From Lepidodermella squamata (taxonomy: Eukaryota; Gastrotricha): a stretch of 64,000 nucleotides of DNA. The notes beneath the pieces were generated by a model. The model was not told where the DNA came from. It saw only the letters and a program-made list of their open reading frames with translations, and did not search any database. The translations under genes were made by a program, and so were the position numbers. How positions within the stretch are numbered: the first letter of the stretch is position 1; every line of letters starts with the position of its first letter. The stretch is from positions 310,001 to 374,000 of the forward strand of contig JBLDXI010000019.1 in NCBI GenBank assembly GCA_047495785.1. Direction: 5' to 3'. This document shows, piece after piece, positions 44,301-54,266 of this stretch.

Positions 44301-44560
44301 TGATGGGTCGAAGTTCAACTACTGCGACGCCGTCATCGATCAAGGTTGCAAGACCCAGCTGGATCGTCTTCAACACGCGCAAAACGAAGCCGTTCGTGCC
44401 GTTCTCGACGTCAGTCCTGATGAAGTTCTCCTGCGATTGCGATGGGTGAATGTGCCAGGCAAACGACTGGTCCACCCGGCTAAAACCATGTGGACGTGCA
44501 GCAGGGATCCTGAGACCCCGAGGCACGAGGCACCCTCGTCGCTAGTCAAGCCGATGATAA
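44301..44560 (+). mobile_element. fragment of a second LINE
   Basis: Encodes SKFNYCDAVIDQGCKTQLDR then LQHAQNEAVRAVL and LRWVNVPGKR, comparable to LSHLNYCDTVLDQASDSNLK and LGWLDMAGKR in the LINE at 58084-60843. No ends visible; it is joined directly to the TACA tail of the preceding fragment. Confidence 0.7.
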
Positions 44561-44899
44561 TACACTTTATTTTCTTATAGTTCTGGAAGTATAGTAGTGT
44601 CTTATAGTTCCGGCGTTAAATAATACTCTATTTTTGGCTCCGTGGAATTACCTCATGTAAATATTCTCTACTTTTGTAAATCATTCTCCAAATAAGTCTT
44701 CTGGTAGCTTTCTTGCTACGACGGCGTTTGTAGGCTTCGCTGAGTGAGTGGAAAAGCCACTGATTATAGGCTGTTGTGGCGCCCTCCAACTTTCCTGATT
44801 TTGTTGCTGATTTTTTTGCTAATGCTTTTTGCGCACGGCTTCTTTGCGCCTGTCACATCTTCTTAGTTTCTAGGGATGATTAATACTACTTAAATCGAA

Positions 44900-45705
44900 A
44901 TGCATGTAATCCAAGTAAAATTTGCTGCTGGTGCTTCAATTCTAGCTGCTAAGAAGTATATACAAGATAATTATCCAGAACTTCAATTCACCTATTCCAG
45001 AAAACTTGGTGAGAATCAGGACATGTGATATATCCGATTAATTATAATAAGTCTTTTTCAGGTTCTGGAAGACGTTCTTTTTATTTTCGCTGTAGGGGGT
45101 ATGGGAGGTTCTTAGCCGAAACAACGAGTGAGAAGTGTCGATCTACGGCCTTATTGACGATTTATGATAACGGAGAAATGATATTCCAACGCTCTGCTAA
45201 TAGCCATCCAACTCATCCATTACCATACCAAATCTCTCGAATGTCAGTTGGCAGTAAGGCGTTTATAGAAGAAAACTTCAGGCTAAAAACAGCTTCGAAA
45301 ATACACGAAGAGTTGTCAGCCATGAATGAAAACAACCCGTTCTTAACGACTCCAAGCCTTGATCGGATTCAGGATTTCATAAGGCAGCTGCTACATCGAG
45401 ACCTAGGCTCCTTCAATAGGCGCCGTCCAGCGTCATCAAACGTTCTTCAAAATTTCACCAAACGGTCATGTCGGCATTTTCCTGTATCTATCTCAAAAAA
45501 GTTGAAATATCAATGGCCTTGCGGAGCCTGTCTCTCAGATCTTAGCCACCCTAATTCGCGAAAAGAACAATTGTCTATTGAGTGCTCTTGTTGCCATATG
45601 TATTTTCACAAAACTTGTTCATTGCTGACCAATCGCGAGTTCTCGCAATTTCAGTCAATCGTAAAGCTGAAGTGGTTTTGCTGTTATTGTAACCCGAAAA
45701 CTTGA
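44900..45705 (+). CDS. FLYWCH-type zinc finger plus PHD finger protein
   Basis: Exons 44900-45008 and 45062-45705 (53-bp intron); 250 residues. At about 35-80, SFYFRCRGYGRFLAE then EKCRSTALLTIYDNGE and SANSHPTHP form a FLYWCH/WRKY-GCM1-like C-C-H-H finger, as found in MULE-type transposons and their host derivatives. At about 190-248, CGACLSDL, then IECSCCHMYFHKTC and WFCCYC give a C4HC3 PHD finger (methyl-histone reader family). Located in the element on the plus strand. It could help target DNA or chromatin or regulate element genes; this is inference. Confidence 0.7.
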
Positions 45706-46584
45706 TTATTTTTTTGCTCTACCTAAACGTTAGATTTATGCGCTGTTCCAGAGCATTCATTATTATAATATTTTAGAACAATAATTACAGTGTTGAAATT
45801 ATATAGTTATGTTATGTTAAAATTATAGTGTTGATGAAGTGTTGAGGAGAAAGTTATGAATAAATTCACTGTTTGCAGCTAGAAAGGTTCATTTTCTTGT
45901 TCGATAATGATGGGATGACTCAGACGGCTCCGTGGGAGAACTTATTTTTCGATTTGAATTTGATGTTCGCATTGCCAAAATGAATAGAACGATCAGTGCC
46001 AATATTTGAAAGATGGCACACTTTAGTGAACCGATCGACAGCTCATGTTAAGAACTTGACTTGAACAATCGCGCGGGTCATTTTCATGAGGAAAATTTGA
46101 CTTTCCCGCGCATATTATATGGCATGTTATTGCGGCATATATGGTACATCCTGTGGCAGCAAAGTCGCCGATTCTCGAATGAAAAACAATGAAAAGATCA
46201 ATTATCAAATTACCAAATCGTACTATTTATTGACTAAATATTATTCATATTCCAAATATTTGACTAAATATTCAATTTGAGCAATTTGATGTAAGGTATG
46301 AGCCAAAACAGTGTCAAGCAATAACAGGAGTAGTAAGAGTACTCTAACAACAACTAACTCGTAACTCGTAACAGCAAGAGTTTTGATTCGAAGCAGTAAC
46401 AAAAATACGAGCAAGAGTCAAAAAGATGAAAAAATATCAAATTAGGGCAGGCACGACGAAAAAGGCACGAAGGAAAAGGCAGTCACGAAGACGAAGGAAG
46501 AAGATGAAAAAGTTGTATAACAGGCGTAAGAGTTATAATCGTTGCGAAACAACTAGGCGACATATTATGATATTATTCATTTGT

Positions 46585-46726
46585 GACGTGGCAAGCGATT
46601 TCGGCCCTATCTCTATCTTCACAGGCATTTGAAAAGGCAACAGCTGACGCATAATCATTATTGCGCAACACCCAATTTTCAAATGACTGCGAAGATAGAG
46701 ATAGGGCCGAAATCGCTTGCCACGTC
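46585..46726. repeat. perfect 36-bp inverted repeat with 70-bp spacer
   Basis: Left arm 46585-46620 and right arm 46691-46726 are exact complements (starting GACGTGGCAAGCGATTTCGG). Perfect identity in an AT-rich intergenic area indicates recent origin, for instance a small foldback element. The surrounding 45.7-47.1 kb has no recognised gene. Confidence 0.85.
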
Positions 46727-47134
46727 TCATTTGAGCAGTTATATTTTGTAGTATTTATTTATCCGCATCACGGTAAGTAAGAGTCGAAACCGGTCAAAAA
46801 CAATAGTTTTTCAGGCGCGAGTATCAAATGATCAAGAGTTAAAACCATCGAAAAATAAGAAATAATAAGCAAACGCAGCGTTTTTTAACGCTGAAGAATG
46901 CGAAGAATGCTGAAGATTTATTAACGCAGCGAGTAAGAAGAAAAATAAGAAATAAGAAGAAGATGATCGTTCAAAAAATCGAAAATCTACAATCAAAAAT
47001 AAGATCGAGGAGCAAATCAATTTTTGAAACTGAGCAGCATGCTCAACTTTATGAATGTCGCAGCAATTTAATTGACAAATCTAATGGTTCTATGACTGAA
47101 GAGCACGCGATCTGAGAGCAAAGATCAAACCAAT

Positions 47135-49003
47135 CTAATTGCCCTCTGCGCAAGGTGGTTTAACTGTCACAGTGTTTTGACAGTTAAACCACCTTACGCA
47201 GAAGCACGCCGGGCTACAACGCCGGTTATTTTTGCGGCAGCCGCACTGGGCTAAACAGCCGGTTTTGCAGTAGCAACGAACGGCTGTAGCGTCCTGCATG
47301 TTTTTCTGGTCGGTCGGAGCAGTCGAACCAGCCGGAGCAGTCGAACCAGCCGGAGCAGTCGAACCAGCCGGAGCATGATCAGACTCTGAACCTGATAAGT
47401 CGGGTCGACATTCCGGTAAAGATGAAGTTGAAGATGATGAAGATGAAGATGGTGGCAGCGCAGCATTAGTAGGGTCTATAAAACCAATTCAGACTTTAAA
47501 ACAAAATTAACAAGCATAACAAATCGTTGATACCGTTGTTTCCAGTGAGCGAGCGAGCCGTTGGGGTAGAGAACAAATTTGTATCGACCGAAACCTCCTC
47601 TCCTGTAAAAATATATAAATTATAAAAACAGGGTGTAAAATATTGTTAACTAACCAGGCGTTAGATGGAAATTGGGCGGATGTAACTGAGCATGTAACTG
47701 AGCCAGCCGCTGCTGCTCAGCGGTAATCGCATTTTCGATGGCATGTAGAAGGCCCATCGCCTCGGCAACTTGCGCCTCTGCAGCAGCGACCCGTGCTTCG
47801 GCAGCCGCAGCTCGCGCATTGGCAACCTCCGCACGGGCCTCTGCCGCGCGAGCGTAATGTACAGCTTCATGCGTAGCCGCCTCTTGGCGGGCACGCTGTT
47901 CTTCCGCCATGTGAAAGAGCCGCATGGCATTAGCGGCGCGGAGTTCAGCGGCATTCGCATCGGCATCGCAGACCCGAGCATGCTTCACGGGGACACGAGG
48001 AGTTGGCCCAATCTCAGAAGATCCTAGGTAAAACAATGTTAGCCAAATGAAATGTGTGATAATCAAATCAAAACCTGGCACTTGAGGATGATCAGGCTCC
48101 TTAAATTCGCAAGATTCTGCAAAAACGAATAATCATGATAATTACGATTTCGGGTTTCAGCTTTTACCAATGTTTTCATCCGGTGAGCTGGCACCAGCAA
48201 CAGATTGCCCAGCATCTTTTAAGTCTTTCAGGTGAGCGAACGCACGCCGAAACGGCGTTGCTACACTATCAAGCAACGGCGAAACCGCGCCGCGAATCGT
48301 TTCTAGAGTTGAAAAAAATATTACAAGAATCTAGCAACTAAAACAAACAAACCAATGTCAACGCTAACAAAGGCGCGCTCTCGGAGGCAGCCTGAAGTAG
48401 AAAGCATGAATAAAAAAAAATAAGCAAATTAATTACAGCTTACCGACGATTCGAGCACGTAGAGCTCTGGTTTTTGTAAATATGTACAGGCAACAGCAGC
48501 AAATTACGATAGCGCCGGTTACGCTGGTGACGGCGATTATCGCTATGTAGAAATACTGATGCTCCTGAAAATACAAATAAACTCCAAATAAATACAATAC
48601 AAATAATGTAAAATCATATGTCCTACGAGGACTTTTTGCAAATGGGTGTAAAAATCGGTCACGCAGAAATTAAATTCGCTAAACAAGAAATTCATGGCTT
48701 TACAGTATTATGTAACAGATGAATGGAAAAGGCTCAATTGAAGGAAACAGTATCAAAAGTTGTTTAATGCATGATCAAGAGCATTCGAAATGGTAACAAA
48801 AATAAAAAAATGTAAATGAAACCTACAAGCGTTGTGCTGTTGGAGTTGTGCTGTTCCCTGCTGATGACCACACCGCTGATGGTCAAATCGTCTGATTGCC
48901 GCTGATGGCCGCTGATGGCCACACCGTCGTTGACCACGCCATCGTTGGCGAGAGCACGCGATCCAACGGCCGGCGGCAAAACACCACGGAAAAATTCAGC
49001 CAT
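47135..49003 (-). CDS. membrane-anchored coiled-coil protein with CXC-type cysteine domain
   Basis: Seven exons (49003-48827, 48564-48444, 48302-48168, 48116-48075, 48023-47655, 47602-47534, 47475-47135), all phases agreeing; 417 residues. A Gly/Ser/Asp-rich N-terminus is followed by one membrane segment (YIAIIAVTSVTGAIVICCCC). An Ala/Glu/Arg-rich coiled coil (about 185-260, with repeated EARAEVANARAAAAEARV-type heptads) comes next, then a Ser/Pro region with an APAGST repeat. The C-terminal CYCKTGCLAQCGCRKNNRRC then CxC and NCQN matches tesmin/CXC-like cysteine domains that also end many transposon proteins. The combination of a membrane anchor with a DNA-binding-type domain is unusual. Confidence 0.65.
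47147..47200. repeat. 17-bp perfect hairpin inside coding sequence
   Basis: AAGGTGGTTTAACTGTC (47152-47168) pairs with its complement at 47179-47195 around a 10-bp loop; four outer bases also pair after one mismatch. It encodes the last residues of the CXC-domain protein and its stop region. Possibly a small insertion that extended the reading frame. Confidence 0.75.
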
Positions 49004-49013
49004 TACAACAAAA

Positions 49014-49046
49014 GTACAAAAGTACAAAAGTACAAAAGTACAAAAA
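49014..49046. repeat. ACAAAAGT short tandem repeat
   Basis: Four copies of a 9-bp unit (ACAAAAGTA-type) immediately upstream of the start codon of the minus-strand CXC-domain gene, in its probable 5' UTR. Confidence 0.6.
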
Positions 49047-49400
49047 TCAAATGAAAAACCTATGCAATAAAAGCCATATTGTTGGAAAAATAACTTATTT
49101 TAACCAATAGAAAATTTCAGATTATTCAGATTTCAGACTACAAAGACTTTTCCACGCAAGTATGCTTCGCAAGATCAAGTTGATGAAAGTGAAAGAAGGC
49201 AAGCTTGCTAGCACGTTTTTTTTTGCTCGGCGATCGGTCGTGCTAGGCTGGCCGTCGGCGTGCTAGGCTGTGCTTTTTTCATTATTCAATTAATTTTAGC
49301 ATTATAATATAACGTAATTAAAAAATTCTTGTTTATTTTATTTCATTTGAAAACCAAGAACGTCTTTTGGCGGGTTATTTTCAAGTTTTAGGAGTTTCGC

Positions 49401-49570
49401 TAACTCCTGAAAGTACTGCTGAAAGCAGAATACGTGGACGATTTCGTCTACACAAAGAAGAGGTAACTCGCCACCTTACCTCGACGCGCCCATCTGCGTC
49501 CGTTGGATGGAAGACCGCCTTAGTGCGAATCCAACGCTAATATACATACATACATACATACATACATACA
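49401..49570 (+). mobile_element. LINE 3' end with (TACA)n tail, copy 2
   Basis: Starts within the last 50 bp of the ORF (CTCCTGAAAGTACTGCTG) and ends in ATACATACATACATACA. Nearly identical to the distal part of 44037-44300, so both are 5'-truncated insertions of the same LINE family. Confidence 0.8.
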
Positions 49571-49935
49571 TTTCAACAAAAAAGTCTCAGTTGACGTCGT
49601 CGAACGAAACAAAATAATAAAGAAGTCTCTCTCATTGCATTCATGCGTGGGAAATTTCATTTTCATTTTCGCCGAAGATTTGCCTCGAAATCGTTTTAAA
49701 GCTTTTATTTTGATTTAATTTGCAAGATCTGTTGTGAGACTTCGGCTTGTTCTTCACTACTTGTAGCAACTAGTAACTTGTGAACTATAACTAAATTTTC
49801 CATCTCCATCGCTTAACTTACTCGGAGAGGTTTGTCTTTAACCTCTAGATCCTGTAAAATGACCAAAAAATGACTAACCCATCAATGCATCCAAGTTCAT
49901 CCGTATGTTTAGGACTGATAACAAGTTGATGCATC

Positions 49936-50228
49936 TGTTTTCTACTCGTAACAAGTTGACCTATTTGTTTTCTACTCGTAACAAATACTTATACTTTAAA
50001 CCATTAGTGTCCACTCGCGCGCAATGTTGAATCCTTTGAAAAGTTGTCATCACGAAGGCCCGGGAGGCTCTCTTACTGTCGAGACCAAGTCATCTTACAC
50101 TGGGCTTCTTGGAGCATCCTGTCAAGTGTTAAACTGCGACTCCAATATTTGTTTTCTACTCGTAACAAATAGGCACATCTGTTTTCTACTCGTAACAAAC
50201 TGGCCCGATTGTTTTCTACTTGTGACAA
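49936..50228 (+). repeat. five copies of a 19-bp motif with 30-bp period in two clusters
   Basis: TGTTTTCTACTCGTAACAA occurs at 49936 and 49966 and, with minor changes, at 50150, 50180 and 50210. Spacing inside clusters is exactly 30 bp. They lie 270-560 bp upstream of the ATG at 50499. Could be binding sites for an element-encoded protein, or a minisatellite. Not a CRISPR array: spacers are 11 bp and related. Confidence 0.75.
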
Positions 50229-50498
50229 GTGGAGTTTTCAGCAAATTTCGCACAAACTTGACATCAATCAAACAACTTCCATCAAAGCCCCGCTAGTGGT
50301 TTAGGGCTGACTTCGTGATTTGGGTAACAGACAGTCAGTTGCCAGTTTTTACTGTTCAAATGAGCATCATTGCTTTGACCGTTCTCATAATTTACGTAGG
50401 ATTTCAGCTGCTAACGTTTGCTGAGTTTCTCTGTTGCCTGTTTACTGCTGAATTTAGTATGATACAAATAATTTTCTATTGAATAGTAAAGTTTAACG

Positions 50499-51046
50499 AT
50501 GATTAATCTTACTAATAGTTGGATTTTGGCGGTTTTTATGTTGGAGACGATATCGGGATCACCGCCTTGTCTTGAGCCCACTGGCAAGTTTTTTTGCCAG
50601 TTTTTGCTAGAAAAATCTTACAGCAATGATTTTACAGATGCCAATATCATATGGTGCGCCAAGTCTGGCAGTTGCAGAGTATGTCGCAGTCTCATTGAAT
50701 CGACAACAATAACAACAACAACATCAACAACTTCCACAACAGCAACAGACAAAACAAAGACCCCGCCAACAAACGCACAGACCCTGTCAGTGTCCTATCT
50801 AACGAACAGCGTGCTGAACATTTCGAAAGACTGCTCACAGATTTTACCGGTTTGTTCTGAATGTACCTGAGTTTAATCACGAAGTTTAACCATTTTTCTC
50901 TGTCCCACCAGGATAATAATATTACCGACGCTTATTCGGTCATTCTTTGGGTTCTATTTGCTCTTGTCATCTTAGCGATTTGCATCTGGCTACTCCGATG
51001 CCGCTCAAGTAAGTTAAAGTTAACGCGTTTGATTTTCAAATTGTGA
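50499..51046 (+). CDS. mucin-like single-pass membrane protein
   Basis: Exons 50499-50849 and 50912-51046 (62-bp intron, phase 0); 161 residues. The signal peptide is MINLTNSWILAVFMLETISG. The ectodomain has eight or so Cys (FFCQFLL, WCAKSGSCRVC) and a Thr/Ser stalk (STTITTTTSTTSTTATD). A membrane segment YSVILWVLFALVILAICIWL and a short basic tail follow. Type I surface protein encoded by the element, unlike the signal-less minus-strand family. Role unknown. Confidence 0.6.
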
Positions 51047-51854
51047 TTGTTTTTATTCCAACATCAAGGGTCTGGCTATATGGCAACTGACTAAAATGTT
51101 GATTGCGGCTGGATTAATAGCCAGTGGTTGCAAATAGCTAGCAAAAAACCTATCGAAATGAGCGATGACATCAACAATCAATCAATCAATCTTCATTTTC
51201 GTAAAAAAAACCTATTTATCCACTATCTTTTTGTAATTTTGTAGTGTCTCTTTTTACGCGAAATTTCTAGTCCGAAAGTGTCTCTTTTGCATTTGCATAT
51301 TATTATTATTGTAATAAATAATTATTTGTAAGAAAAGAATCGTTTTAAACCCTGAGTTTTGTTTTATTATCGCTGAATGATAATTTTATTTTATGCAAAA
51401 ATCTTGCTATTGACACCTTTCTGAAAACGATGCAATTTTGCGACTTTGATTCTCCCTCGGCTCATAGCTGCGCATTAAAATGATGTGTTGAGTTCATTCG
51501 GCGTTGCTGCAACAGCTAGGTTCGCTTCACAACAAACTCTCCGAGGGCTAGTACATGGCAATAACTTTTAGTTATGAATTGATTGATGGGAGAAGGCGAG
51601 GTGTATAAAAGTAATGTCGTTTTTATTGCACATCGGTTGCACTTGTCAAACGGTTGTTGAGATTACGAAACATTTATTTTTATCAGCAGAAGTTATTTAT
51701 GGGCGGATTTCAGAAAAAAACTAAGACATAAATATTTTTGAGATACCCTTTGAGATACCGAACCTTAACCCCAAGCCTAAAAGATATCAAAGCATTAATA
51801 AGAAAAAAGAACAACGGCGGGAAAAGATGCTACATGCGGCCATCATATATGCAT
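51047..51854. other. intergenic inside the right end of the element
   Basis: About 800 bp without a recognisable gene between the mucin-like gene and the right terminal repeat. AT-rich. Confidence 0.4.
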
Positions 51855-52086
51855 ATGCATTTGCACACACACTAATAATAATAACAGTACGCGGACGAAA
51901 AACCGCTCAAACGGCTTTAACGTGGCACTGGACGCTCGAAATGCCACAAATTTGACATATTCTTGCTCATCGCATCAATGCGGTCAGTATGACACCGGTT
52001 TCCAGGCAAAATTCGTTAAAATAAGAAAATTTATTTTCCAATGTGCGTATATCATGGTTAAGCTACATTACTGCACGGCGCCGACG
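51855..52086 (-). repeat. right terminal inverted repeat of the 18.7-kb element
   Basis: Reverse complement of 33360-33591. It ends ...GCACGGCGCCGACG at 52086, followed by ATAT and the resumed host coding sequence. Confidence 0.85.
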
Positions 52087-52090
52087 ATAT

Positions 52091-52655
52091 TGCTATGCAA
52101 CGTTACCCCACAGCGGCGAGAATGAGTGGTGCATTTGTTGAGCCTAGGCCTGCCCATCCGACTTACTATCAAGCAGTTCCTCGTGTGCATAATATTTCCA
52201 CGGCTAGTGGCTTCGGGCCCGTTTATCCAAGGAGGGACGAAAATGCTATGCAAAGTTACCCTCCAGCGACGGGAATGAGGGGTGCGTCCTATGCCGAGCC
52301 TAAGCCTGCCCAACCGCAGGCTATTATCATCATGGCTCCACGAGTTTCATTCGATGAATCTACCAATCGTCTCAGGAAAGCAGCATGTTGGATGGCAATC
52401 ATTTCGCTGTTCCTGGGATGTTTGCCGCTGTCGATTCCTGCTTTTATATGCTATAGCAGGAAGAACAGAAGTCTTGAAGCTACTAGCAGAAAAGCAAGGG
52501 ATACCTACAAATGCTCGATAGTGACATCATCGATATCAATTGTCCTGGGCATTTCTATCACTGCAATTATTGTATGGCTGAGAGTAGTGGTCTACTCATC
52601 TTCATCGTCGCCTGGTACCAATCCTACTTATTACAATTCAGCTTCATTTGGCTGA
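52091..52655 (+). pseudogene. 3' part of the CD225-like gene split by the large element
   Basis: Continues the frame of 33217-33359. It repeats a module already present in the 5' part: HPTYYQAVPRVHNISTASGF here versus HPPIYFQAVPRVHNFSTANG there, so the gene had an internal duplication of about 140 bp. Then SFDESTNRLRKAACWMAIIS, membrane segment one with FLGCLPLSIPAF, a basic loop RKARDTYKCS and segment two (IVTSSISIVLGISITAIIV). An in-frame ATG at 52095 could still allow expression of a 186-residue protein with both membrane segments. Confidence 0.8.
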
Positions 52656-54094
52656 TAACAATCTGATGAATAGTCGAATCAGTTCAATTAATAGACTCGT
52701 GCGCCTGTTGACAGTTTCAGAAGCTCAGATACAAAATGTCAATAAATAACCCATTATTCATTGCTAATCTTGTTTGAAGTTGGAAGAAACCAAGTACGGC
52801 GAGTATAAAGTATGATTAATTGTGTGGGCAAGATAAATCAGATATGTGACGGGAAAACTCCCCGTTGTCGTGGGACGCCTTCCGCGTTCTCCCGTCATCC
52901 GTCCGTACGTACGTCAATGAGGATAAGACTGCGTTTTAAATAGAGGAGTCAGAGTCACAGTCAGATGCCGCCGGATAATTTAATGTATTAAGCTCACAGG
53001 TAAACAAATGGTTGTCTAACGCGTAAAGAATTGTCTTGAAAGATACTGAAACGAGTGGATAACACCGGTTCGCTGCAAATTAACGCAACGACAAACGAAT
53101 ACCTATACTATACTCCCACGCTTTTGGATAATTCTTTAATCAGCTGTGGGCGGGTCAGTTAAAATTTACTGTCATGTAATTCAATATACTCACCCGCGTA
53201 TTCAATTAAATTCGGCATAAGCATAGAGAACAGATTGATCACTCCTTTCTCTAGTGAAATGAATCATCTTGCTAAAGCAATAAATCATACTCACCGGCTT
53301 ACTTTGATTTCTTCAAACTTCTAACGAAAATTTCATTTATGAATAATCGGCGAGATTGAATCTTTGCGACCCTCAGCGATCACTGCTCGTCTGAAGACTA
53401 AATCAGCAGTCTAAACTATCAGTCATGAGTTGACCGGGCAAACATGCTCAGTCAACTCATGACATTCAAAACAGACTGACGTTCATTTGGTGCCTGAATC
53501 TCAATCTTATTGTGTTTTTCTCGTTTTGCAACAGTCGGCTGTAGGCCTGAAATCTGAACCAAGTCACCGAAGTTGTCAGAATCAACTAATTAAAGCCACA
53601 GTTACAAAAATGGCATATATTTATGCTTGATTCAACTTATTTTTGCCTGAATAATTTGACTCTTTTACATTTTACACAGTTAGGGGCCATGAATGAGAGC
53701 CCTTTCGATGCGAAATGGCCATATTTGCGGTGATCAATACTGTCCAGCCACTGAACTAACCTTCAGTTCTGGAAGTTTTCCATGCGATGGGGCACATTGT
53801 TGGTGTGCGGCAAATTTCGCCACTTATAGGCCCCTCGCCCCTCTGAACAGGCAACAGGGAAAACTAACATGCGAAAAGTTAGTTTTGCCATCTTGCCATC
53901 TTCCTACTGCCGACTGTCGGCGCAAGATGACGTTTTGGCAAGATGACTTATGCCGAGTTTATTTGAACACGCGAGTGAGCATAGTGCCTTACATGCCTGG
54001 AAATTTATACCGAACCCGTCACCCGCCCACAGCTATCATCTAAAAAGAAAGCTATTATCTAAAAGCGTTACGAAATGTCATGAAACATAATAAA
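52656..54094. other. intergenic with a 13-bp palindromic pair
   Basis: No convincing gene (an open frame at 53693-54043 has no recognisable features). GTCATGAGTTGAC at 53423-53435 is inverted at 53452-53464. A weak copy of the repeated promoter element lies at 53049-53080 (GTGGATAACACCGGTTCGCT). Confidence 0.45.
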
Positions 54095-54132
54095 ACCAAA
54101 ACACGAATGAATAACACCAGTCGCTGTGAAAT
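54095..54132 (+). promoter_or_regulatory. repeated promoter element, weak copy
   Basis: CACGAATGAATAACACCAGT then CGCTGTGAA, about 135 bp upstream of the ATG at 54267, a spacing similar to that at 26481/26675. Confidence 0.45.
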
Positions 54133-54266
54133 TATCACGCAAAATTGCTATAATGTGCCCACACGAATTTTTTGAAAATTGACAGCAAAACACGAGTTTT
54201 AAAATTTTTATCAACAGAGGTACTGGATCCAATAATCTAGAATTTGCTTTCCAAACATCCGTTAAA

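Larger units (their letters stand above)
33360..52086. mobile_element. 18.7-kb DNA transposon-like element with long TIRs and cargo genes
   Basis: Starts CGTCGGCGCCGTGCAG and ends with its exact reverse complement. The first 75 bp or so of the two ends are identical and similarity continues to about 230 bp. ATAT (or GATAT, the boundary being ambiguous by one base) flanks both sides, and the interrupted host gene resumes in frame. Inside are a nine-exon transposase-like gene (34002-36615), several membrane-protein genes, NEMP-like and KAR5-like genes, a FLYWCH-PHD gene, a CXC-domain gene and a mucin-like gene, most on the minus strand, plus nested LINE debris. I cannot assign it to a named superfamily. 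Polinton hallmarks (protein-primed polymerase, retroviral-type integrase, packaging ATPase) were not seen. Confidence 0.8.

Noticed and set aside
46426-46632. Lys/Arg-rich 68-residue open frame
   Set aside because: Arises from an AAG/AGA-rich purine tract and overlaps the perfect inverted repeat; no support as a gene.
47770-48027. Plus-strand open frame
   Set aside because: Shadow of the Ala-rich coiled coil encoded on the minus strand.
49936-50228. Direct repeats resembling a CRISPR array
   Set aside because: Only five repeats of 19 bp with 11-bp, partly similar spacers, in a eukaryotic locus; no cas-like gene.
33360-52086. Polinton/Maverick or endogenous virus
   Set aside because: TIR termini do not fit and I found no protein-primed DNA polymerase, retroviral-type integrase, protease, packaging ATPase or capsid-like gene; the transposase-like gene and cargo suggest a different kind of element.
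53693-54043. 116-residue open frame with several cysteines
   Set aside because: No signal peptide, domain, splice context or paralogue; composition fits a chance frame.
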